Notes: generated by a model from the sequence alone, not told the origin. Positions 1 to 6,156 are shown, counted from the first letter of the stretch. The stretch is DNA of 7,413 nucleotides from Candidatus Mcinerneyibacteriota bacterium (GCA_030630935.1 DAOVMD010000141.1:1-7413); one strand, 5' to 3'. Translations and numbers: made by a program.

Positions 1-62
1 GAAAAAACCTTTTTACAGGGACTTTTACGAGACTTGCAAGGATAAATCAAAAACGACTGATT

Positions 63-89
63 GTCATTGTCCCGACGCGTCGGGATGAC
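63..89. repeat. Perfect 16-bp palindrome with extended arms
   Basis: TCCCGACGCGTCGGGA at 70-85 is a perfect palindrome. The arms extend through GTCA (63-66) pairing with TGAC (86-89), leaving a 3-base bulge (67-69). As a perfect palindrome it has no free loop unless the central bases open. No T-run follows, so it is a poor intrinsic terminator. It looks like the core of a dispersed intergenic repeat or a protein-binding site, and which of these is not decidable here. Confidence 0.75.
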
Positions 90-203
90 TTCCGTTACAC
101 TCCAGCCACGCGCTAAAGCAAAGTGCGGCAATCTCTTTTGAAGAAGGAACATGGATGGGACAAACAAAAATAAATAAAAATAAAAGAAGAAAATATTTCA
201 CCG

Positions 204-221
204 CCCCGAAAAAAAACGGGG
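204..221. repeat. CCCCG-A8-CGGGG inverted repeat
   Basis: CCCCG (204-208) and CGGGG (217-221) flank eight A residues, giving a 5-bp GC stem with an 8-base homopolymer loop. No U-tract follows on either strand, so it is not a standard terminator. The flanks (TTTCACCGC before, ACGCAGAGAAAA after) recall the CACCGCAGAGACGCAGAG-type intergenic repeats seen in many environmental genomes. That resemblance is from memory. Confidence 0.5.
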
Positions 222-330
222 TAAACTCCGGACGCAGAGAAAAAACAAATTAAATTTAACTCGTTTCGCTCAGCAATGAAGAATGAATAAGTAAGAATGA
301 TTATGCATTAATTATTGTACTGCTTATATT

Positions 331-362
331 TAAAGCGATTGTTGCTTAAAGATATCGCTTTA
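331..362. repeat. 9-bp inverted repeat, 14-base spacer
   Basis: TAAAGCGAT at 331-339 is exactly complementary to ATCGCTTTA at 354-362, separated by 14 bases. It lies about 100 bp upstream of the -35 element of the kinase promoter. It could form a hairpin or be a dyad operator for a regulator. There is no T-run and no evidence for a specific binding protein. Confidence 0.55.
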
Positions 363-369
363 CTGGATG

Positions 370-380
370 TGTGTTACACA
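370..380. repeat. TGTGT-T-ACACA dyad
   Basis: An 11-bp odd palindrome, TGTGT/ACACA around one central T, lies about 80 bp upstream of the kinase promoter. Short dyads of this size arise by chance. Its position upstream of the promoter is the only reason to record it as a possible activator or repressor site. Confidence 0.25.
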
Positions 381-460
381 ATACGCAATTACAATTAAGT
401 GTTATCAAACTGGTTTTACGTTGTTCAGTACTGGCTTTCCATTAAAATATAAAAAAAGAA

Positions 461-489
461 TTGACTTTTTCACCTTTTTATAATATAAT
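461..489 (+). promoter_or_regulatory. Sigma70-type promoter of the kinase operon
   Basis: TTGACT (-35, 461-466) and a perfect TATAAT (-10, 484-489) are separated by exactly 17 bp. Transcription would start near 496, giving a leader of about 34 nt before the kinase ATG at 530. A second TATAAT at 479-484 overlaps but is too close to this -35 box. The region is AT-rich, so chance matches are more likely than usual, but five of six plus six of six matches at ideal spacing directly upstream of a gene is strong. Confidence 0.75.
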
Positions 490-529
490 ATAAAGATAAT
501 ATATATGTTGAAGGTTAACTGGAATAATT

Positions 530-3103
530 ATGAAAAAGAGTTTTAAAGATTATGATTTCTTAGAGGTTATCGGAAAAGGCGGTATGGCAGTCCTTTATAA
601 AGGCTATCAGAGGTCACTTGCAAGAAATGTAGCAATAAAGGAGCTTCACACTTTTCTCCTCGATAACGAAAACTTTATAGATCGGTTTGAACGCGAGGCA
701 AAAGCATTAGCTTCTCTCATGCATGAAAATGTGGTTCAGGTTTTTGATTTTGGTAAGGAACAGGATTCTTATTATATTGTTATGGAGTATGTAGAGGGTT
801 TAGATTTAAAAGAACTTATGAAGAGTACCACGAAATTCCCCTTAGAAATTGCACTTATGGTTATCTACCAAATCTGTTCAGGTCTTGAGCATGCTCATTC
901 ATCCGGTATCACACACCGTGATATGAAGCCCGGAAATGTCTTGATGAACAAGTTTGGAGTAGTTAAGATTGCGGACTTTGGATTGGCTCAGGCAGCAAAC
1001 CTTGACTCTATTACTGTTACGGGTTCACTCATAGGAACCCCGGCATATATGTCTCCTGAGCAAGCAGCAGGAAAGAAAGTTGACCACCGGAGTGATATTT
1101 TTTCAGTTGGAGTTATGCTTTATGAAATGATATCGTCAAAGAAACCCTATGAAGGTGATTCTTATGCTTCAGTAATTGCAAAGATATTAACTCAAAAACC
1201 CCGTCAAATAATTGAGATTGAACCAAACCTTCCTCCAGACGTTATAAATATTATAAATAAATCACTTGCAAAAGATGTTGAGAAACGATATGCCGATATT
1301 GGAATAATGCTTCAGGATATGGAAAGTTACTTTGGATCAATAGGTATTACGCCAAATAAACGCTTAGTTAAAAAATTCATGGAGAACCCGGCTGAATACC
1401 AGGAGAAATACAAGGATAAATTTGTTAATGAGCACCTTAATAAGGGAATCTACTATATGCAGATGGGTCTTGAGAAATTTGATGATGCCTCAACAGAGTT
1501 CAATCGAGTTCTTTCTATAGACCCGAAAAATGAAAATGCAGAGAAATATCTTAAGGATATAAAAAAGAAACGCGAAGAATCAGGGATATTTGAACCACCC
1601 CCGAAACCGCCCGTAAGCGAAGCACTTGGTCCTGATGATGTCACCGGTCAGACTCCTACGCCTACTCCAATTCCCGAGACTCCGGCATCAACACTGACAC
1701 ACACCCAAACTCCAATTCCCGAGACTCCTAAATACACACCTATCGCACAAGCACCAAAGAAAAAGTCAAAAGTTCCATTAATTATTGGGTTTGTAATAAT
1801 TGCAATTATTGCTGTCCTTGCATTTATTCAATTTGGAACTGATTACAAACTAATTGTTTTAAGTGAAACTCCCACCACAAGTATTCATCTTGAATTTAAA
1901 CCAGAGGACGCAACTGTTTATTTAGATAATAAACCGGTCGGGAATAAGTCGCCTATTGATTTAAAAAACATTGAAATAGGTCAGCATACTTTAGAAATTA
2001 AGAAAGAAGGGTATACGGGTGAAAAGATGGAGATTGAGCTTCTTAATGACCGACCTTTTAAAAAGATATATGAGTTGGAGAAGATCCCTGCAGAAAAACC
2101 TAAAGCCATATCCGTAAACGTCACAACAGACCCACCCAATGCAAAGGTAATTCTTGATGGGAAAAAGGAGATCATGTCACCGGGGAAATTTGAGAACGTG
2201 AAGCCGGGACTACATATATTGACCATTAAGTATGAGCATAAACCGGGAATAATTATTGAGAAAGAGAAATCATTCACTGCAAAACCAGGAGATGTTCTTG
2301 ATTACCAGATTGATTTGAAAAAAGACCTGGATAAAATTTTAAAAACATCATTAACGATTATAAGCAAACCCTCGGGAGCAAAGATATATAGGAACGGGAA
2401 ATATATCGGTAAAAAAACACCTATTCAAACTTCCCAATACACTCCGGGGAAATATACTTTTAAATTTATCAAGACCGGGTATATAACAAGGGAGATGACA
2501 TTTGAAGTTAAACCAAATATCGCTAATAAAATTAATGTTACCCTTCAGAAATTACCTGTTGATAAACCACCCGAACCGGAACCGGAGCCGGAACCCGAGC
2601 CGGGACCCGATGAACCGGAACCGCCACTGCAGCCACCTCCGCCACCACCAGTTGTTCCAAAAACCGCATTCTTAAAAATTAAAGTTGTTCCCTGGGCAAA
2701 AATTTATATTGACGGAAAATATTTTGACACTACACCTATCTCAAAATCGATTGAAGTTAAGACAGGAAGCCATACAATTAAAGCAGCCAATCCTGGATTT
2801 GAAGTTTGGGAAGAGACAATTGATTTCCCGGGTGGAAAAACAATTACTAAAAAAATTACTCTAAAGAAAAAAGCTGCCCCTGTTTCATCAAAAGGATTTT
2901 TAAAGATCACTGTATCACCTTGGGCGAAATTGTATATTGATGGAAATTATATAGATACCACTCCTATTGGAAAACCCATTCCTCTCTCAGAAGGAACGCA
3001 TAAAATCAAGCTGGAAAATCCAGGTAGAAAGATTCATGAAGAAGAGATTGAGATTAAGAGTGGAGAAATTTTAGAAAAGAATATTAAATTATTATTTAAA
3101 TAA
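530..3103 (+). CDS. Transmembrane Ser/Thr protein kinase with five PEGA domains
   Basis: This is an 857-residue eukaryotic-like (Hanks-type) Ser/Thr kinase, predicted in the inner membrane with its N-terminus in the cytoplasm. The kinase domain spans about residues 8-268: glycine loop GKGGMA (15-20), catalytic Lys37 (VAIK), helix-C Glu56, HRDMKPGN with Asp131 and Asn136, DFG (149-151), GTPAYMSPEQ (169-178) and Asp189. All key residues are present, so it should be active. A TPR-like segment follows (about 297-345), then a Pro/Thr-rich linker (355-408), a basic stretch and one membrane helix (about 415-434). The extracytoplasmic part carries five PEGA-type beta-domains (about 452-516, 526-596, 606-673, 712-778, 789-856), with a Glu-Pro/poly-Pro spacer (680-710) between the third and fourth. 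PEGA domains are usually extracellular binding modules, and the ligand here is unknown. The start is chosen because the kinase fold begins at residue 8; the ribosome site is weak (GGA, 521-523). It is the first gene of a likely four-gene operon. Its substrates are unknown. Confidence 0.96.
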   Translation: MKKSFKDYDFLEVIGKGGMAVLYKGYQRSLARNVAIKELHTFLLDNENFIDRFEREAKALASLMHENVVQVFDFGKEQDSYYIVMEYVEGLDLKELMKSTTKFPLEIALMVIYQICSGLEHAHSSGITHRDMKPGNVLMNKFGVVKIADFGLAQAANLDSITVTGSLIGTPAYMSPEQAAGKKVDHRSDIFSVGVMLYEMISSKKPYEGDSYASVIAKILTQKPRQIIEIEPNLPPDVINIINKSLAKDVEKRYADIGIMLQDMESYFGSIGITPNKRLVKKFMENPAEYQEKYKDKFVNEHLNKGIYYMQMGLEKFDDASTEFNRVLSIDPKNENAEKYLKDIKKKREESGIFEPPPKPPVSEALGPDDVTGQTPTPTPIPETPASTLTHTQTPIPETPKYTPIAQAPKKKSKVPLIIGFVIIAIIAVLAFIQFGTDYKLIVLSETPTTSIHLEFKPEDATVYLDNKPVGNKSPIDLKNIEIGQHTLEIKKEGYTGEKMEIELLNDRPFKKIYELEKIPAEKPKAISVNVTTDPPNAKVILDGKKEIMSPGKFENVKPGLHILTIKYEHKPGIIIEKEKSFTAKPGDVLDYQIDLKKDLDKILKTSLTIISKPSGAKIYRNGKYIGKKTPIQTSQYTPGKYTFKFIKTGYITREMTFEVKPNIANKINVTLQKLPVDKPPEPEPEPEPEPGPDEPEPPLQPPPPPPVVPKTAFLKIKVVPWAKIYIDGKYFDTTPISKSIEVKTGSHTIKAANPGFEVWEETIDFPGGKTITKKITLKKKAAPVSSKGFLKITVSPWAKLYIDGNYIDTTPIGKPIPLSEGTHKIKLENPGRKIHEEEIEIKSGEILEKNIKLLFK
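1664..1728 (+). repeat. 20-bp direct repeat in the Thr-Pro linker
   Basis: Identical 20-bp copies at 1664-1683 and 1709-1728 (45 bp apart, in frame) each encode the residues TPIPETP. They lie in the Pro/Thr-rich linker between the TPR-like segment and the membrane helix of the kinase. Slippage or local duplication is the likely origin. Copy number could vary between strains without a frameshift, because the period is a multiple of three. Confidence 0.85.
2567..2659 (+). repeat. GC-rich Glu-Pro / poly-Pro coding repeat
   Basis: This encodes kinase residues 680-710: alternating Pro-Glu, then a run of six prolines. The DNA is built of CCGGAA/CCGGAG/CCCGAG units, clearly richer in GC than the surrounding gene. 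The peptide should form a stiff, extended spacer that separates the first three PEGA domains from the last two. It is also prone to length change by slippage in steps of two residues. Confidence 0.8.
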
Positions 3104-3117
3104 TTATACAAAGATAC

Positions 3118-3146
3118 TTGATTTTTCAGTCAAAATATGTTAGTAT
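3118..3146 (+). promoter_or_regulatory. Possible internal promoter before gene 2
   Basis: TTGATT (3118-3123) and TAGTAT (3141-3146) are spaced by 17 bp, with an extended -10 TG at 3138-3139. Transcription would begin near 3153, only about 13 nt before the ATG and almost on the ribosome site (AGGAGG, 3155-3160), which weakens the case. If real, gene 2 and the lipoproteins could be made independently of the kinase. Confidence 0.35.
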
Positions 3147-3165
3147 TTTAAAAAAGGAGGATAAA

Positions 3166-3972
3166 ATGCGTAGATTAACTCTTATCATTTCATTGGTATT
3201 AATATTCTCAATTGCAGCATTAGCTGTATCAGATTTTGAGAAGGCACTTGAGAATGCAAAGATTTATTATGATCAGGGTGATTTCACAAAGTCAATTGAA
3301 GAACTTCAGAAAGCTATGAAAACTCTTGAAAGTCAAAATAATGACGATAAAATTGAGGCATATAAATACCTCGGCTTTTCCTACGTTGCATTTGGCGAGA
3401 AGGAGAAAGCAAAAGTAGAATTTAAGAAAGTCATCAAATTGAAACCCAGCATGAAATTAGATGCAACGATTGTCTCCCCCAAGATAATCGCAGTGTTTGC
3501 AGAAGCCCGGGCTGAATTGGAAGCAGAAGGTTTTGATTTCACTCAACCTGTATCAATCAATCCAGTCCCAACTCCGCAACCGCGAGTTCCCGGACAGATC
3601 ACAAAGAGCGGAGCATTCTTCCGTTCCCTTTTCATTCCCGGTTTAGGTCAGATCTATAAAGGCCAGAAAACCAAAGGCTATGTAATTATGGGTTCAGGAG
3701 TTGTCTTTTTAGGAGCGACCTTAGGTGCAATGGGTGATTATAACGACAAAAAAGATGCTTATGAAAGTGCCGAATATAATGCTGATTTTGAAAAGTTATT
3801 TAAGGACTATGAAGATGCCGGGTCAAAAGCAACTGCAATGGCAACGATTACCGGTGTAATTTGGATGTATAATATTATTGATGCATCATTCTTTTCATTC
3901 GGACCAAGTACAAATTTAAAAGTAAATCCTGATTTTGGTAAGCCAGGTTTAAAACTCCAAATTAAATTCTAA
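3166..3972 (+). CDS. Envelope TPR protein with DUF5683-like membrane domain
   Basis: A 268-residue protein with a cleavable-type signal peptide (basic MRR, then a hydrophobic stretch to about residue 20 ending ALA). Two TPR-like helical hairpins follow: about 23-56 (IYYDQGDFTKSIEELQKA) and 63-97 (YLGFSYVAFGEKEKAKVEF). After a Pro-rich linker (131-143) comes SLFIPGLGQIYKGQKTKGY (154-172), which resembles the PGLGQIYNGQ signature at the start of DUF5683-type domains in Bacteroidota and relatives. Two hydrophobic helices follow (about 172-190 and 222-243), and the C-terminus ends in phenylalanine. I start it at 3166 because the ATG there has an ideal AGGAGG (3155-3160) and gives a clean signal peptide; a start at 3118 would place charged residues ahead of it and has no ribosome site. 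It lies 62 bp after the kinase and 45 bp before the first lipoprotein. The function is unknown. The TPRs suggest a protein-binding scaffold in the periplasm, perhaps a partner of the kinase PEGA region (inference). Confidence 0.9.
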   Translation: MRRLTLIISLVLIFSIAALAVSDFEKALENAKIYYDQGDFTKSIEELQKAMKTLESQNNDDKIEAYKYLGFSYVAFGEKEKAKVEFKKVIKLKPSMKLDATIVSPKIIAVFAEARAELEAEGFDFTQPVSINPVPTPQPRVPGQITKSGAFFRSLFIPGLGQIYKGQKTKGYVIMGSGVVFLGATLGAMGDYNDKKDAYESAEYNADFEKLFKDYEDAGSKATAMATITGVIWMYNIIDASFFSFGPSTNLKVNPDFGKPGLKLQIKF

Positions 3973-4017
3973 TTTAATTTCAAATTTAGTAATTAGAAAA
4001 ATAATTAGGAGTTATAA

Positions 4018-4974
4018 ATGAAAAAGATTATTACATTAGCGATCATTTTAACCTTACTCAATTTTATGATAGGGTGTTTTGATGTCGAGAGAAATAACCC
4101 GTTTGACCCGGATTCTGATCTTCCTGATTCAGAAAAAATGGTTACAGTAAAAGGATTTACTTACCGCGGTTATTCAGACCATATTTTACCTAATGTTGAG
4201 GTAACAATCGGAGGTAAAACCACTGTCTCAGATTCAGGTGGTTTCTATTCAATTGATTTAATGCGGGGAACTCATAATCTCAGAGCCAGTAAAGGCGGTT
4301 GGACAACTGAAGAATATCAAATTAATGTTAATGCAAAAGCTACTGCAACTCAGTACGAAGATATTAGTATGTTTATCTGGTATGAATACTGGGAAGCATT
4401 TAATCCCGGCGAGATCCCGGAAAAACACTGGTGTCACAATCCTGGAATTCAAGGATATAATGTGATTAATAATAATGATGTCTTGCAAATTGGTATATAT
4501 AACGAGTCTAACAATATGGATTCAACTACAACATGGCTGCCATATTGGGATAATAAAACTACACCTATTAATAATGTTCTAATTGGACTTAGATTTGATA
4601 GTACTTACTATAGTGAAACATCTATGCTATTTTGTTTTGAAGATGCGACTTCTATGCATATTATTAGTGTTGAGTTTTACTCGGATATATTATATGTTAA
4701 CTCATCAGCAGGTGCATCAGTAATTGTTGAAGATCAACCTAATAATATTACAAACAGAAATATTATGGTTGAATTCCGAGTTAATCCAAGTAATCGAACA
4801 AAGGGAACTGTTTATTTTTATAACCATAACGGGGATTCTATATTTACTTCAGCAGATGTAACATTTACTGTAGATTTTAATCCAGAGACCTTGAGGTTTC
4901 TGATATTCGATGCTTGGGGAGCAGGATCAGGTGTATGGGGAATGATGCAAGTTCTATTTGTGGAATTCTTTTAA
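4018..4974 (+). CDS. Lipoprotein A: carboxypeptidase-regulatory-like domain plus divergent C-terminal beta domain
   Basis: A 318-residue lipoprotein. Its type II signal peptide ends in MIGC, so Cys20 is the predicted lipidated residue; the lipobox has Met at -3 rather than the usual Leu. Residues 20-46 form an acidic tether containing NNPFDPDSD and are identical to those of the next gene. Residues about 41-118 fit a carboxypeptidase regulatory-like beta-sandwich (VTVKG..Y..., GGKTTVSDSGGFYSID, GTHNLRA). The C-terminal 200 residues are rich in beta-strand patterns and aromatics (WYEYWEAF, NVLIGLRF, VEFRVNPSN) and may be a jelly-roll or lectin-like domain, but I do not recognise the family. AGGAG (4007-4011) lies 6 nt before the ATG. 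The likely place is the outer membrane, with the C-terminal domain as a binding module. It may be co-transcribed with the kinase. Confidence 0.92.
   Translation: MKKIITLAIILTLLNFMIGCFDVERNNPFDPDSDLPDSEKMVTVKGFTYRGYSDHILPNVEVTIGGKTTVSDSGGFYSIDLMRGTHNLRASKGGWTTEEYQINVNAKATATQYEDISMFIWYEYWEAFNPGEIPEKHWCHNPGIQGYNVINNNDVLQIGIYNESNNMDSTTTWLPYWDNKTTPINNVLIGLRFDSTYYSETSMLFCFEDATSMHIISVEFYSDILYVNSSAGASVIVEDQPNNITNRNIMVEFRVNPSNRTKGTVYFYNHNGDSIFTSADVTFTVDFNPETLRFLIFDAWGAGSGVWGMMQVLFVEFF
4075..4155 (+). repeat. 81-bp near-identical block, copy 1
   Basis: It matches 5100-5180 in 80 of 81 positions. The only difference is T4116 versus A5141, a silent change in a Ser codon (TCT/TCA). The block begins within the lipidated Cys codon and ends after the codon for Gly46 of both lipoproteins. 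Identity stops abruptly at both ends. Confidence 0.95.
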
Positions 4975-5042
4975 GTGATAGGATAGAGTAAAACTGAAAT
5001 ATAAAACAAGTTATTCATTATAAAAAAATGGAGGTATCGGTT

Positions 5043-6026
5043 ATGAAGAAAGTGTTAATTTTAACTATTGCTCTTATTTTCGCAATCATTTTGACCGGCT
5101 GTTTTGATGTCGAGAGAAATAACCCGTTTGACCCGGATTCAGATCTTCCTGATTCAGAAAAAATGGTTACAGTAAAAGGACATACTTACAGGGGGTATTC
5201 AGACTCAATCATAGCGGGTGTAAATATTACAATTGGAGATAAAACCACTGTCTCTGATTCCAGTGGTTACTATTCAATCGATATAATGCCCGGAACATAT
5301 ATGTTAACTGCAGCTAATACTAACTGGATAACAGAACAATATCAAATCACTGTAAATTCGGCAAGAAAAACAAGTTCGCAGCAGGAAGACATTAGTATGT
5401 TTTTGTATTTAGATTATTTTGATACTTATACTGTAGGTGATGCCCCAACTTCACCTTGGTATTATGATATATATACAACTTCGGGCACAGGACATGTTCT
5501 GATTTATGATACACCTTATAACGAAATGAATTTATTCCTTGATGATTACTATGATGGCAATGCCTATGTCTCCGCTTGGATGTTTCCTACAGATGTTCAA
5601 AATGTCGGTGTAGAAAATATAGTTATCGGTTTACTGTTTCACAAGAAGAACAATACATTTACTGAAACCGGTTTTAATCTAATGTACGGTGCTAACGAAT
5701 TCTTATATCTTTCTATATCTGAAACTGCTGCTGGAAATGGAATAATTAAATTTATTGACCCCTCGGGAACTACTATTATTACAAGTTTATTTGACAAATG
5801 GGAAGAGGTTATATATTTTGAGGTTGAAATTTACCCAACAAACACTAAATTGGGAGAATTATGGATTTCTGATAATAATGGAATCCTTTTTGGCTCCCCA
5901 TATAATCTTGATTTTGGTACCAACATTAATGATGTAGATTTAATTAATTTTTTTATAAATGTAAACGACTTAGCTGTACCACCATTACTCGGAGAATTAA
6001 CGGTTGAATCTCTTGAAATATATTGA
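5043..6026 (+). CDS. Lipoprotein B, tandem paralogue of lipoprotein A
   Basis: A 327-residue lipoprotein with a textbook LTGC lipobox (Cys20). Residues 20-46 are identical to lipoprotein A. Hand alignment gives about 60% identity over residues 47-105 (the carboxypeptidase-regulatory-like sandwich: TYRGYSD, KTTVSDSSGYYSID, PGTYMLTA), and then similarity falls to scattered positions. The C-terminal part keeps the same order of patterns as A (YLDYFDTYTVGDAP, NIVIGLLF, YFEVEIYPTN, INFFINVND), so the two C-terminal domains are probably homologous but fast-diverging. The start is placed at 5043 because GGAGGT (5030-5035) lies 7 nt upstream. The ATG at 5028 overlaps that ribosome site and would only add five residues before the signal peptide. 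It follows lipoprotein A by 68 bp and is the last gene of the plus-strand cluster. It is likely an outer-membrane surface or periplasmic binding protein; the ligand is unknown. Confidence 0.92.
   Translation: MKKVLILTIALIFAIILTGCFDVERNNPFDPDSDLPDSEKMVTVKGHTYRGYSDSIIAGVNITIGDKTTVSDSSGYYSIDIMPGTYMLTAANTNWITEQYQITVNSARKTSSQQEDISMFLYLDYFDTYTVGDAPTSPWYYDIYTTSGTGHVLIYDTPYNEMNLFLDDYYDGNAYVSAWMFPTDVQNVGVENIVIGLLFHKKNNTFTETGFNLMYGANEFLYLSISETAAGNGIIKFIDPSGTTIITSLFDKWEEVIYFEVEIYPTNTKLGELWISDNNGILFGSPYNLDFGTNINDVDLINFFINVNDLAVPPLLGELTVESLEIY
5100..5180 (+). repeat. 81-bp near-identical block, copy 2
   Basis: Second copy of the block at 4075-4155, in direct orientation 1025 bp away, with one silent mismatch (A5141). 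It encodes the membrane-proximal tether of lipoprotein B. Confidence 0.95.
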
Positions 6027-6098
6027 TTTAATATTGGTAGTTGTTTTAAATTGTTGAATTTTACACAATTATTCAAGACATTAAAAACTAAATAAATT

Positions 6099-6118
6099 GT
6101 AAGGATGCTGTGCCTTAC
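6099..6118. terminator. Weak candidate bidirectional terminator hairpin
   Basis: GTAAGG (6099-6104) pairs perfectly with CCTTAC (6113-6118) around an 8-base loop. On the plus strand only TTT follows; on the minus strand the following bases are AATTTATTT. It lies between convergent genes, 73 bp past the stop of lipoprotein B, where termination is expected. The 6-bp stem and short U-tracts make it a weak call, and it may instead be part of the decayed repeat. Confidence 0.3.
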
Positions 6119-6137
6119 TTTCACAATCATACCGCAA

Positions 6138-6156
6138 TGACAAAGTGGAGTTGTCA
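6138..6156. repeat. TGACAA/TTGTCA inverted repeat
   Basis: A perfect 6-bp inverted repeat around a 7-base spacer. The word CAATGACAA at 6135-6143 is the exact complement of TTGTCATTG at 61-69 in the upstream noncoding region, which supports a shared repeat origin in opposite orientation. Confidence 0.4.

Larger units (their letters stand above)
1..460. other. Noncoding upstream region with inverted repeats
   Basis: No credible coding frame was found here on either strand. The stretch is a patchwork of short inverted repeats (positions 63-89, 204-221, 331-362 and 370-380) and A-rich low-complexity DNA, including a stretch around 275-300 rich in GAATGA-type words. The GC-rich blocks at 63-140 and 200-235 stand out from the AT-rich surroundings and resemble decayed dispersed intergenic repeats of environmental bacteria. 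No tRNA or recognisable riboswitch was seen. The gene upstream of this region lies outside the window. Confidence 0.7.

Noticed and set aside
1-460. CRISPR array or a structured RNA gene in the upstream noncoding region
   Set aside because: There are no regularly spaced direct repeats and no tRNA or riboswitch core; the inverted repeats differ from each other in sequence.
505-546. A 13-codon open frame (ATG at 505) overlapping the kinase start, as a possible leader peptide
   Set aside because: It would begin only about 9 nt after the predicted transcription start, has no ribosome site, and its codons show no attenuator-like run.
1453-2910. Three minus-strand open frames inside the kinase gene (1453-1644, 1981-2277, 2704-2910)
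   Set aside because: They lie opposite well-supported kinase linker and PEGA coding sequence, lack ribosome sites, and look like mirror images of Pro/Lys-rich codons.
3118-3165. TTG at 3118 as the start of gene 2
   Set aside because: No ribosome site precedes it, and it would add charged residues before a clean signal peptide that starts at 3166 behind a perfect AGGAGG.
4258-4488. A minus-strand open frame within lipoprotein A
   Set aside because: It is antisense to a strongly supported domain and has no recognisable protein features.
5028-5042. ATG at 5028 as the start of lipoprotein B
   Set aside because: It overlaps the GGAGGT ribosome site that serves the ATG at 5043, and the five extra residues weaken an otherwise classic signal peptide.
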